The notes beneath the pieces are model-generated. The model ran no database searches. It had not been told where the DNA came from and saw only the letters and a list, made by a program, of their open reading frames with translations. Positions 1 through 7,389 of a stretch of 64,000 nucleotides of DNA are shown here, in pieces. Position 1 is the stretch's first letter, and every line of letters starts with the position of its first letter. Source of the DNA: Pseudomonas sp. dw_612 (GTDB lineage Bacteria > Pseudomonadota > Gammaproteobacteria > Pseudomonadales > Pseudomonadaceae); contig NZ_JAAVVC010000026.1 of assembly GCF_018449725.1 (NCBI RefSeq), forward strand, positions 46,624 through 110,623, given 5' to 3'. Position numbers and translations under genes: made by a program.

Positions 1-601
1 TCTGGTTCGGCTCTTTCGGCAGAACCCGCTTGGCTACCACGTAGTGGCTTTCCCAGTACGGCTTCTTCAGCGTGTCGATCGACACCGCTTTGCCACGGCG
101 CGGTGCATGGATGAAGCGGTCGTTGCCCAGGTAGATGGCAACGTGATTGACCCGGCGGCTCTTGATGTTGAAGAAAATCAGATCGCCCGGCTTCAGATCC
201 GCACGTTCGACTTTCTGTCCATGACCGCTGGCCATGGCGTTCGAGGTGCGTGGCAGGTCGAATGTCGCGTCGTTAAACGCGTATTTCACCAGACCACTGC
301 AATCGAACCCTTTACTTGGGCTGCTGCCGCCCCAACGGTAAGGAGTACCGAGGACGTTTACCGCACGGCTCAACACATTGCTGCTTTGCTTGGTCGCCAT
401 CGGCGGTACCAGCTTGCTGTTGAGCGTCGCCAGAGTGGCGGAGTGCTTGGCGGTTTGCTTGTTTTTGCTCGAAGGAGCAGAAACATGGGATTTCGGGGTG
501 TAACCATTAACGTTAGGAAGACGTTGCTCACGATTGGTGGCGTGGGCGGCCAGTGGCATCAAAAGGCAAATGGTTAGCCATGTCTTGAAAAATGGACGCA
601 T
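1..601 (-). CDS. NlpC/P60 family (C40) cell-wall endopeptidase, 3' end off the window
   Basis: The reverse strand from ATG at 601 stays open to the window edge (200 codons seen, no stop). An N-terminal hydrophobic segment ending near AAHA (about residues 8-21) looks like a signal peptide, followed by a polar linker rich in Ser, Lys and Thr. The NlpC/P60 domain starts near residue 75 with GTPYRWGG. Candidate catalytic residues are Cys101 in DCSGLV, His153 in NHVAIYLG and His165 in FIHAPRRG. The family cleaves peptide stems of peptidoglycan in the periplasm. The ribosome binding site is weak (GAG about 12 bases upstream). The exact family member (Spr/YafL-like) cannot be named. Confidence 0.9.
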   Translation of the reverse strand, partial: MRPFFKTWLTICLLMPLAAHATNREQRLPNVNGYTPKSHVSAPSSKNKQTAKHSATLATLNSKLVPPMATKQSSNVLSRAVNVLGTPYRWGGSSPSKGFDCSGLVKYAFNDATFDLPRTSNAMASGHGQKVERADLKPGDLIFFNIKSRRVNHVAIYLGNDRFIHAPRRGKAVSIDTLKKPYWESHYVVAKRVLPKEPNQ

Positions 602-851
602 TAGGCAAGGCTCATATGGGTTAGCGCGCAACTTTATAACAGCTTTTTTGGCCCTTCCGAGGCCGTTGGTCGATTGGACCTTGGAGTCAACGGAACCAAA
701 TAAGCGGCAAATTGACGCGATTGTCTGACAGAGGTCAGCTGCTATAAGGCTTTGGCGGGAGTGAAGGTAGCATTTGCCATACGTCGGACGCCTGTAAAAA
801 AGTCACAAAGAATTCAACAATATTTATCTATCGTGTGATTCGAGGATCCTC
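602..851. other. Divergent intergenic region
   Basis: This 250-base gap separates the leftward NlpC/P60 gene from the rightward TM2 gene and must carry both promoters. It is AT-richer than the flanking genes near 780-840. I see no convincing operator or RNA gene. Confidence 0.5.
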
Positions 852-1286
852 ATGAACACCTATCAACACCCCTCAACCTATCAAGACACCCACAGCAAAC
901 TGATCGGTTATCTGCTGTGGATTTTCGGTTTTACCGGGGCTCACCGCTTCTATTACGGCAAGCCGGTAACCGGCACGATCTGGTTCTTCACCTTCGGTTT
1001 GCTGGGTATCGGCTGGCTGATCGACCTGTTCCTGATCCCGTCCATGGACCGCGAGGCCGACCTGCGTTTTACCGCCGGGCCGATCGAATACAGCGTGGCG
1101 TGGATTCTGCTGACGTTTCTCGGGGTATTCGGCGTACACCGGATGTATCAGGGGAAGTGGCTCAGCGGCTTGTTGTACCTGGTAACGGGCGGGGTGTTCT
1201 TTCTGGGGGTGCTGTTTGACTTCTGGACGCTCAATACCCAGGTTTCGGTGGTGAATACCATCAGTAACCGAGCAGCCTCCCGCTAA
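852..1286 (+). CDS. TM2 domain membrane protein, two TM2-like halves
   Basis: The 144-residue protein contains four hydrophobic segments in two similar pairs. The first half has GFTGAHRFYYGK then a Gly-rich helix and GWLIDLFLIP. The second has GVFGVHRMYQGK, a second helix and LFDFWTLN. The G-x-HR-x-Y-x-G signature is that of TM2 domains, so this is a tandem TM2 protein of the inner membrane. The biochemical role of bacterial TM2 proteins is not established. GAGG at 842-845 sits upstream of the ATG. The gene stands alone, followed by a REPIN. Confidence 0.85.
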   Translation: MNTYQHPSTYQDTHSKLIGYLLWIFGFTGAHRFYYGKPVTGTIWFFTFGLLGIGWLIDLFLIPSMDREADLRFTAGPIEYSVAWILLTFLGVFGVHRMYQGKWLSGLLYLVTGGVFFLGVLFDFWTLNTQVSVVNTISNRAASR

Positions 1287-1293
1287 AGAGGTG

Positions 1294-1390
1294 CCTGTCA
1301 GTAAGACTTCGCGAGCAAGCCCGCTCCCACAGGAATGATTCAGTCCCTGTGGGAGCGGGCTTGCTCGCGAATGCAGGCGACGCGGTCTTA
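1294..1390. repeat. Left copy of ~97-bp direct repeat containing a REPIN
   Basis: The block opens with CCTGTCAGTAAGACTTCGCG and ends with GCAGGCGACGCGGTCTTA. Its centre (1308-1371) is an inverted pair of REP sequences. An almost identical block lies at 3180-3277 in the same orientation, differing mainly in the hairpin loop. The two copies bracket the bacteriocin genes. Confidence 0.85.
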
Positions 1391-1415
1391 AGCCTGTCGA
1401 CATCTTCTTGCCAAA

Positions 1416-1820
1416 CTATTTGGCTGTTTTCAATAATTGAAGTTGAAACGTACCAAATGCGACCGCAGTGAAACTATAAGAGATTGCAATAACGATATGG
1501 TCAGGAATGGACCAGTAAAAGATACAACCAGCGAGAATGGCCGACGAAAGGGCCGCAGCGATCAGTGATAATGCAGTAAGCAGAATCTTTCCCGGAAAAT
1601 GGACTTTGGCTTTTTTACTGCTGAAAACCTGCAGTAAATGCATGGCCAATAGCATTATGCAAATAATAAACATCGCACCTATTGGCAGGCCGATCGAGTC
1701 CCTGTCAATTCCGTATAACCCTGCGGTAAGGTTATTCACTACGGTGAATATGCCTATGGCGGAGGTGATCAAGAGAAGCACTGGATAGGCATAATGCATT
1801 TGGTTACTGAGCTTTTTCAT
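1416..1820 (-). CDS. Small four-helix membrane protein, probable immunity protein to the adjacent colicin M-type bacteriocin
   Basis: From ATG at 1820 the product is 134 residues; a TTG at 1853 would add 11 residues and lie 15 bases after the bacteriocin stop. Neither start has a strong ribosome binding site. Four hydrophobic segments are visible (around YPVLLLITSAIGIFTV, LPIGAMFIICIMLLAM, ILLTALSLIAAALSSA and IVIAISYSFTAVAFG), so it is an integral membrane protein. I recognise no conserved motif. Its position directly downstream of, and on the same strand as, a colicin M-like gene suggests immunity. From memory, M-type immunity proteins of pseudomonads are polytopic membrane proteins, unlike Cmi of E. 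coli. Its AT-rich codon use matches the bacteriocin gene and not the chromosome. Confidence 0.6.
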   Translation of the reverse strand: MKKLSNQMHYAYPVLLLITSAIGIFTVVNNLTAGLYGIDRDSIGLPIGAMFIICIMLLAMHLLQVFSSKKAKVHFPGKILLTALSLIAAALSSAILAGCIFYWSIPDHIVIAISYSFTAVAFGTFQLQLLKTAK

Positions 1821-1868
1821 TTTTAGGGCTGCCTGCTTAGCGCGGACTGTCAAATGGCCTGACGGATG

Positions 1869-2861
1869 TCAGTGTGGGTTAGGTTGATACCCGGTGCCGT
1901 TGAGCATTATTTTATGTTCGCCAGAGATATCGATTTCATAACTCGCGCCGGAAAATGCCCTCCCGGCTGTAGTGAGTACTTCGAGAAATGTTGATCTGTT
2001 GCTTTCATCGAAATCGTACGTGTCTGTATACGCCTTTATTGTGCCGTCAAAAATCCAGGAGCCATTTTCGTTTCTGGTAAAGTCTCCTTCGACCTTCAAG
2101 GTTATTCTTCCTAGATAAGCACCTGTGCCAACATTGTCGTTGATAGTTGCGTAAGGTACTTTGGGGTCGGATAGATGATACGTTCCAGTTGCGCGGGTGC
2201 TGGCAATTGTATTAGCCAAAAGGGGGATTTCATGGGGCCTTACGTTCAGGCCGATGTTGTTTATGTCAACGCGCAATTTCTCCCCCTTCCCCCACAAGTA
2301 ATGAGCAAAGGCTTTCACCGGGCTGAAGGGGCCACCTGAGAGCTCTGGCGTCGTTGTCTTGTATTCAATGCTGTAAGGACTGGTTGCTGCTACCTTGATC
2401 AAAGCGTCTCTGTCACTCAGCTTTTGTTGAGCGGCGAAGGCGTCCGCAAGGCTGAAGTTTATGAGTTTGTTTTTGAAATAGGCATGAGTGACTATTGAAG
2501 CATTGTTGAGTAAGTAATTATCGCTTTCTGTGATTCTCCAAAGATCTCTGATGGCGCCAAGGGCATCGTTGTTGTTAATTGTTCTACCCAGCATTTGCAG
2601 TTCGTAAGTGAATGCCTTGATGCTGGTTTTCATTTCCAGCCATTCATGGAACATGTCCATTTCAGCTGGCGTGATGACGGGGCCATCGCACAGTGGCAGT
2701 GTATAAGTCCTGCCGTCGTTGGTTATAACGGCCTCTCCGGCACCCTGCCAATCAGCTGTTGCATAGGTTCCCCATCTGAACCCTGGGTTAACCGTAAAGC
2801 CACCTGAGTTTCCCGTCGTGCCTTTCGTAATGATAGGTGGCAATGTAAGTCCATTTTTCAT
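1869..2861 (-). CDS. Colicin M-type (lipid II-degrading) bacteriocin, altered catalytic loop
   Basis: 330 residues behind a strong AAAGGAG site. The C-terminal half follows colicin M closely as I remember it: AHYLWG at 186-191, NIGL at 202-205, GAYLGRITLK at 247-256, NGSW at 266-269, then Y-x-D-x-YDF around 278-284, and FSG-x-x-Y-x-I-x-x-x-GE at 303-315. Colicin M hydrolyses undecaprenyl-linked lipid II in the periplasm of target cells. Of its catalytic set D-x-YD-x5-HR, this protein keeps Asp280, Tyr282, Asp283 and an Arg (289). The His is missing: the loop reads FDESNR, one residue shorter, with Asn where His is expected. Residues 1-180 do not resemble colicin M and should hold receptor binding and import; LTLPPI at 5-10 recalls the start of other Pseudomonas bacteriocins. 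No signal peptide is seen. Confidence 0.85.
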   Translation of the reverse strand: MKNGLTLPPIITKGTTGNSGGFTVNPGFRWGTYATADWQGAGEAVITNDGRTYTLPLCDGPVITPAEMDMFHEWLEMKTSIKAFTYELQMLGRTINNNDALGAIRDLWRITESDNYLLNNASIVTHAYFKNKLINFSLADAFAAQQKLSDRDALIKVAATSPYSIEYKTTTPELSGGPFSPVKAFAHYLWGKGEKLRVDINNIGLNVRPHEIPLLANTIASTRATGTYHLSDPKVPYATINDNVGTGAYLGRITLKVEGDFTRNENGSWIFDGTIKAYTDTYDFDESNRSTFLEVLTTAGRAFSGASYEIDISGEHKIMLNGTGYQPNPH

Positions 2862-3179
2862 GTGCTGCTCCTTTGTTTTGCGTCTCTGTATATAGAGAGT
2901 TGTTTGGGTGGTTCTCCTTAGGGTGTTTGAATGCTAGATGGCGGACTGAAAATTTGCATCTGATAACTTGTAGGGTGTTTCTTATTGTTATGAGGTTCTT
3001 TTCATTTGGATTGTGAGACGTCAGAACTTTCGTACTGATAAGTGGCTGTTTTCTTTATGGCTTGAAGGAGTGTTCTTGTTACAGATGGGTTAATGATGAT
3101 GTGAGGCGAGGATGTTAGCTCGTAGTAGATAAGAGTTGGTGTGGTAATGAGAGTGCTGAATGACCTAAGGACAAAGACA
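2862..3179. promoter_or_regulatory. AT-rich upstream region of the bacteriocin gene
   Basis: No gene is seen in these 318 bases, which are markedly AT-rich and end at the right direct repeat. On the reverse strand TATATACAG (2886-2894) resembles one half of a LexA site and overlaps a plausible -10 box, 25 bases upstream of the start codon. The other half-site does not match. Confidence 0.35.
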
Positions 3180-3277
3180 CCTGTCAGTAAGACTTCGCGA
3201 GCAAGCCCGCTCCCACATGGGAATGCGTTCCCCCTGTGGGAGTGGGCTTGCTCGCGAATGCAGGCGACGCGGTCTTA
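3180..3277. repeat. Right copy of ~97-bp direct repeat containing a REPIN
   Basis: Same orientation and nearly the same sequence as 1294-1390, including the flanks outside the REP palindrome (3193-3259). Its last three bases are the stop codon of pyrC'. Confidence 0.85.
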
Positions 3278-4546
3278 CGCCTGGTGGCTAATCCGCCCAT
3301 CCACCAAGGTGTAGCGCACCACGCCCGGCAGGCTATGGCCGATAAACGGGCAGTTTTCACCCTTGGACAACCAGGTTTCACCGGCCACGGTCGAGGCCGC
3401 AGGGTCGAACAGCACGATATCCGCCGCGCCTCCTACCACCAACTTGCCCGCCGGCAGGCGCAACGCCTCGGCAGGGCCAGCGCTCAAGCGGGACAGCAGC
3501 GTCGGCAGATCCAGCAAACCGTCTTCTACTAAGGTCATCGCCAGCGGCAGCAGCAGTTCAACGCTGCTGATTCCCGGTTCAGTCGCCCCGAACGGCGCCA
3601 GTTTGGCATCGCGCTCATGGGGTTGGTGATGGCTGGAGATCGCCGAGACCACCCCGGACTTCACCGCCGCGCGCAGGCCATCGCGGTCGGCGCGGGTGCG
3701 CAGCGGCGGCTGGACGTGATAGAGGCTGCTGAAGTCGATCAGCGCTTCATCGGTCAGGATCAGTTGGTACAACGCCACATCGGCAGTCACCGGCAACCCA
3801 CGGGCCTGGGCCTGGGCGATCAGGGCCGCGCCGCGCGCGCTGGTGAGTTGGCTGAAGTGCGCGCGCACGCCACTTTGCTCGACCAGCAGCAGATCCCGGG
3901 CCAGGGCCACGGTTTCAGCGGTTTCCGGAATGCCTGGCAAGCCGAGGAAACTCGCGGTCGGGCCTTCGTGGGCCAAGCCACCTTCGGCCAGGTCGTGGTC
4001 CTGGGAATTGAAAATCACCGTCAGGTCGAAGGTCGCCGCGTATTCCAGCGCCCGGCACAGGGTGCGGGTGTTGCGGAAGCTCTCCAGACCGTTGCCGAAG
4101 GCCACGCAACCGGCATCGCGCAATGCGACCAGCTCAGCCAACTGCTCGCCGTCCAGGCCTTTGCTCAGGGCGCCAATCGGGAAGACCTTGGTGTTACCGG
4201 CCTCGCGGGCGCGGTCGAGGATCAGTTCGGCCACGGCCGAGGTGTCCAGCACCGGTTTAGTTTTCGGCGGGCAGCACAGGCTGGTCACGCCACCGGCCGC
4301 CGCGGCGCGGGTTTCGCTGGCAATCGAGCCTTTGCGGCTGTAACCCGGTTCGCGCAGGGCGACGTTCAGGTCAACCAGGCCAGGTGCCGCCACCAAACCT
4401 TTGGCGTCGATGGTCTCGACCGGGACAAAACCGGCCGGCGCAGCGCCAAGGGCGACGATCTTGCAGGCTTCAATATGAATGTCGGTTACTTGATCCAGCC
4501 CTGAGGTTGGATCGATGACGCGGGCGCCGAGAATGCTGAGCTTCAC
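3275..4546 (-). CDS. pyrC': Dihydroorotase-like protein PyrC' (non-catalytic ATCase partner)
   Basis: 423 residues of the amidohydrolase fold. Active dihydroorotases carry a zinc-binding HxH in a D-x-HxH-x-REPG motif near residue 60. Here the segment reads DLNVALREPG, so both histidines are gone while the rest of the motif is kept. This is the hallmark of the Pseudomonas PyrC' subunit, which is required to assemble the aspartate transcarbamoylase dodecamer but does not catalyse. The start ATG overlaps the pyrB stop by four bases, which fits co-translation. A true pyrC must lie elsewhere in the genome. Confidence 0.93.
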   Translation of the reverse strand: MKLSILGARVIDPTSGLDQVTDIHIEACKIVALGAAPAGFVPVETIDAKGLVAAPGLVDLNVALREPGYSRKGSIASETRAAAAGGVTSLCCPPKTKPVLDTSAVAELILDRAREAGNTKVFPIGALSKGLDGEQLAELVALRDAGCVAFGNGLESFRNTRTLCRALEYAATFDLTVIFNSQDHDLAEGGLAHEGPTASFLGLPGIPETAETVALARDLLLVEQSGVRAHFSQLTSARGAALIAQAQARGLPVTADVALYQLILTDEALIDFSSLYHVQPPLRTRADRDGLRAAVKSGVVSAISSHHQPHERDAKLAPFGATEPGISSVELLLPLAMTLVEDGLLDLPTLLSRLSAGPAEALRLPAGKLVVGGAADIVLFDPAASTVAGETWLSKGENCPFIGHSLPGVVRYTLVDGRISHQA

Positions 4547-5547
4547 TGGGCGTTCTCCTGCTCGAATTGGCGCTGGGCGGTCTGCCCGCTCATGGCCATG
4601 GACAACACGGCCATACGAATGGCAATACCGTAGGTGACTTGGTTGAGGATCACCGAGTGCGGGCCGTCGGCCACCGCCGACTCAATCTCCACCCCACGGT
4701 TGATCGGCCCCGGGTGCATGACGATGCAATCCGGTTTGGCCCCGGCCAGGCGCGCGGTGGTCAGGCCGAACAGGCGATAGAACTCGCCTTCGCTCGGCAG
4801 CAGGCCGCCGGTCATGCGTTCCCGTTGCAGGCGCAGCATGATCACCACGTCGACGTCTTTCAGGCCTTCGGTCATGTCGGTGTAGACCTTCACGCCGTAT
4901 TGCTCGATGCCGATCGGCAGCAGCGTTTTCGGGGCGATCACGCGGATGTCCGGGCAACCGAGGGTTTTCAGCGCGAGCATGTTCGAGCGTGCGACCCGCG
5001 AGTGCAGGATGTCGCCGACGATGGCCACCGAGAGGTTTTCGAAGCCGCCCTTGTGCCGACGGATGGTCAGCATGTCGAGCATGCCCTGGGTCGGGTGCGC
5101 ATGACGGCCGTCGCCGCCGTTGATGATCGCCACTTGCGGGCACACGTGTTCGGCGATGAAGTGCGCCGCGCCGGAGTCACCGTGACGCACGACAAACATG
5201 TCGGCGGCCATGGCTTCCAGGTTGCGCAGGGTGTCGAGCAGGGTTTCGCCCTTGCTGGCCGACGATGTCGACACGTTCAGGGTGATCACGTCCGCCGACA
5301 GGCGCTGGGCCGCCAGTTCGAAGGTGGTGCGGGTGCGGGTCGAGTTCTCGAAGAACACGTTGCACACGGTCTTGCCGCGCAACAACGGGACTTTCTTCAC
5401 CGCCCGGGCGCCGACTTCAAGGAACGAGTCGGCGGTGTCGAGGATTTCCGTCAGCAGCTCTCGGCGCAAACCGTCGAGCGAGAGGAAGTGGCGCAGCTGG
5501 CCCTGATCATTGAGCTGCAGCGGGCGCTTGGTTTCTAGAGGCGTCAT
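4543..5547 (-). CDS. pyrB: Aspartate carbamoyltransferase catalytic subunit
   Basis: From ATG at 5547 the protein has 334 residues, the length known for Pseudomonas PyrB; a TTG at 5565 is in frame but not needed. It transfers carbamoyl from carbamoyl phosphate to aspartate in the second step of pyrimidine synthesis. The carbamoyl-phosphate loop FENSTRTRTTFE and the C-terminal HPGPINRGVEI are present. The N-terminal extension before LRHFLSLDGL is typical of pseudomonad ATCases, which bind nucleotide effectors there. It lies 27 bases after pyrR and overlaps pyrC' by four bases. Confidence 0.97.
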   Translation of the reverse strand: MTPLETKRPLQLNDQGQLRHFLSLDGLRRELLTEILDTADSFLEVGARAVKKVPLLRGKTVCNVFFENSTRTRTTFELAAQRLSADVITLNVSTSSASKGETLLDTLRNLEAMAADMFVVRHGDSGAAHFIAEHVCPQVAIINGGDGRHAHPTQGMLDMLTIRRHKGGFENLSVAIVGDILHSRVARSNMLALKTLGCPDIRVIAPKTLLPIGIEQYGVKVYTDMTEGLKDVDVVIMLRLQRERMTGGLLPSEGEFYRLFGLTTARLAGAKPDCIVMHPGPINRGVEIESAVADGPHSVILNQVTYGIAIRMAVLSMAMSGQTAQRQFEQENAQ

Positions 5548-5574
5548 CGCGAGGGGGACTCTCAATAGGGCGAA

Positions 5575-6078
5575 TTAAAGGGCGAGGTCTTGCAGTTCGA
5601 GCTTGAGCTCCGGGCCGGACAGCTTCACCCGCTCGTGGGCGGCCAGCGCCAGGGTCGCGCCGACCACGTTCGGGCGGATCGGCAGCTCGCCGGCGTCCAG
5701 GTCCAGCAGGCACACCAGCGTCACGCTGGCCGGGCGGCCGTAGTCGAACAATTCGTTCATGGCGGCGCGGATGGTGCGGCCGCTCATCAGCACGTCGTCG
5801 ATCAACACCAGGTCCTGGCCTTCGATCTCGAACGGCAGGGCCGACGGGCGCACTTGCGGGTGCAGGCCGTTCTGGCTGAAGTCGTCGCGGTAGAAGGAGA
5901 CATCGAGGGTCCCGAGCGGCGAGTCGCTGCCCAGTTCATCGAGCAATGCCTGGGCGACCCAGACGCCGCCGGTACGAATACCGATGTAGCGCGGTTCGCT
6001 GATGCCACGGTGTTCCAGGTGTGCCTTGAGACGGATCGCCATCTGGCTGATCAGTTCGGCGGGATTGGGCAGGCTCAT
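5575..6078 (-). CDS. pyrR: PyrR bifunctional pyrimidine regulator / uracil phosphoribosyltransferase
   Basis: 168 residues from ATG at 6078, which has GAAGGAGC six bases upstream; the open frame extends further upstream without a better start. The phosphoribosyl-pyrophosphate loop LVLIDDVLMSGRTIRAAM is intact, as is YIGIRTGG. The family binds pyrimidine nucleotides and in many bacteria controls pyr expression; in Pseudomonas it heads the pyrR-pyrB-pyrC' operon. It follows ruvX by 82 bases. I see no obvious PyrR-type anti-antiterminator upstream. Confidence 0.95.
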   Translation of the reverse strand: MSLPNPAELISQMAIRLKAHLEHRGISEPRYIGIRTGGVWVAQALLDELGSDSPLGTLDVSFYRDDFSQNGLHPQVRPSALPFEIEGQDLVLIDDVLMSGRTIRAAMNELFDYGRPASVTLVCLLDLDAGELPIRPNVVGATLALAAHERVKLSGPELKLELQDLAL

Positions 6079-6160
6079 GGTTGCTCCTTCTTGGGCCCGA
6101 GCCGGTGCGTGCGGGGTTTGGCTCGGGTTGTCGCTATAGAGAGTCGCTTGTTGCAGCTCT

Positions 6161-6598
6161 TCAGGATTCGAACAATGCGGTGTTTTCGTCGAGCCAGCCT
6201 TGCAGCAGCAGGGCGGCGGCGATGGCGTCGACCGGGTTGTCGCGGTAACTGCCTTTCTGCCCGCCACGATCCCGCCGCTCGCCCTTGGCTTCGAAGGTGG
6301 TCAGGCGTTCATCGTGGGTATAAAAGGGCAGGTTGTAGCGACCGTTAAGGCGGCGGGCGAACTTCTCGGCTCGCAGGCACATGTCGCTCGGCGTACCGTC
6401 CATGTTCAGCGGCAGGCCAACCACCACGGCGTCGGGTTTCCATTCCTTGATCAGGGCTTCGACCTGATTCCAGTCGGGAATCCCGTTTTGTGCCTTCAAG
6501 GTGCACAGCTCGCGGGCCTGGCCGGTAATCACCTGGCCGACCGCTACGCCGATCTGTTTGGTGCCGTAGTCAAAACCCAGAATCAGTCGCAGGGCCAT
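6161..6598 (-). CDS. ruvX: Putative pre-16S rRNA nuclease / Holliday junction resolvase-like RuvX (YqgF)
   Basis: 145 residues with an RNase H-like fold. Acidic residues expected in the active site are present: Asp10 in FDYGTKQIGVAVG, Glu in DERLTT, and Asp in VDAIAAALLLQ near the C-terminus. YqgF is implicated in 16S rRNA 5' end processing and was first annotated as a resolvase. Its ATG overlaps the yqgE stop by one base (TGATG), indicating translational coupling. Confidence 0.95.
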   Translation of the reverse strand: MALRLILGFDYGTKQIGVAVGQVITGQARELCTLKAQNGIPDWNQVEALIKEWKPDAVVVGLPLNMDGTPSDMCLRAEKFARRLNGRYNLPFYTHDERLTTFEAKGERRDRGGQKGSYRDNPVDAIAAALLLQGWLDENTALFES

Positions 6599-7170
6599 CA
6601 GGCGTGGCCCGCCTGGCTGGTCAATAGGCTGAGGTTGATCCCCAAGTGCCGGGCCGCCGCTTCGAGGCGCGATTCGCTGCTGGTGTTGAACAGGATGTCG
6701 GCGTCGTAAGGGCAGGTCAGCCAGGCGTTGTCGGCCAGTTCGGCCTCCAGTTGCCCGGCTTCCCAGCCTGCGTAGCCGAGGGTGATTACACTTTTCGCCG
6801 GGCCGACGCCGTCAGCGATGGCGAACAGCACGTCCTGGGAGGTGGACAACGACAACTCGCCTTCCAGATCAACGGTCGCCTGATAGCTTTTCCCCGACGG
6901 GTGCAGGACAAAACCACGATCAGTCTGCACCGGCCCGCCAATAAAGATCGGCACATGCTGACAGAGCACGGGTGGCTCGATGTCAGGGCGCAATTGCTCG
7001 AGGATATCGGCCAGGTTCAGTTCTTGCGGACGGTTGACCACCAGCCCCATGGCGCCATTGGCCGTGTGCTCGACGATGTAGGTCAAGGTGTGCGCAAAGT
7101 TCGGGTCGGCCATGTGCGGCATGGCGATCAGGAAGTGATGCTTGAGGTAGCTGGGGCTGACGTTCTTCAT
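6598..7170 (-). CDS. yqgE: YqgE/AlgH family protein (DUF179)
   Basis: 190 residues from ATG at 7170, which begins MKNVSPSYLKHHFLIAMP, the usual start of the family; an upstream in-frame start at 7206 is unlikely. Conserved segments include FAHTLTYIVEH, GAMGLVVNRP and ITLGYAGWEAGQLE. No catalytic residues are known. In P. aeruginosa the homologue was named AlgH. It is coupled to ruvX by a one-base overlap, as in many gammaproteobacteria. Confidence 0.95.
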   Translation of the reverse strand: MKNVSPSYLKHHFLIAMPHMADPNFAHTLTYIVEHTANGAMGLVVNRPQELNLADILEQLRPDIEPPVLCQHVPIFIGGPVQTDRGFVLHPSGKSYQATVDLEGELSLSTSQDVLFAIADGVGPAKSVITLGYAGWEAGQLEAELADNAWLTCPYDADILFNTSSESRLEAAARHLGINLSLLTSQAGHA

Positions 7171-7241
7171 GAGCGCTAGTGTGGCGTTGGAGGGGCGAAC
7201 TGACAAGCTGGGGATGCACCGGAAATGGTGTCGTATGCCCC

Positions 7242-7373
7242 TGTAGCAGCTGGCGAAGCCTGCGTTCGGCTGCGAAGCAGTCGTAAAAAGCCATACATCA
7301 TTTCTTCAGGATGACCGCGTTTTGCGAGTTTGCGAGGACTGCGTCCTCGAACGCAGGCTTCGCCAGCTGCTAC
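7242..7373. repeat. Long inverted repeat with GTAGCAGCTGGCGAAGCCTG arms
   Basis: The left arm TGTAGCAGCTGGCGAAGCCT and its reverse complement near 7350-7373 enclose a further imperfect hairpin. A related element lies at 11015-11147. It sits between tonB and yqgE and may form the tonB transcript end. Confidence 0.75.
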
Positions 7374-7389
7374 ACAGACTGCGTAACCT

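Noticed and set aside
3275..4546. Active dihydroorotase (pyrC)
   Set aside because: Both histidines of the metal-binding HxH are replaced (Asn and Ala), so catalysis is not expected.
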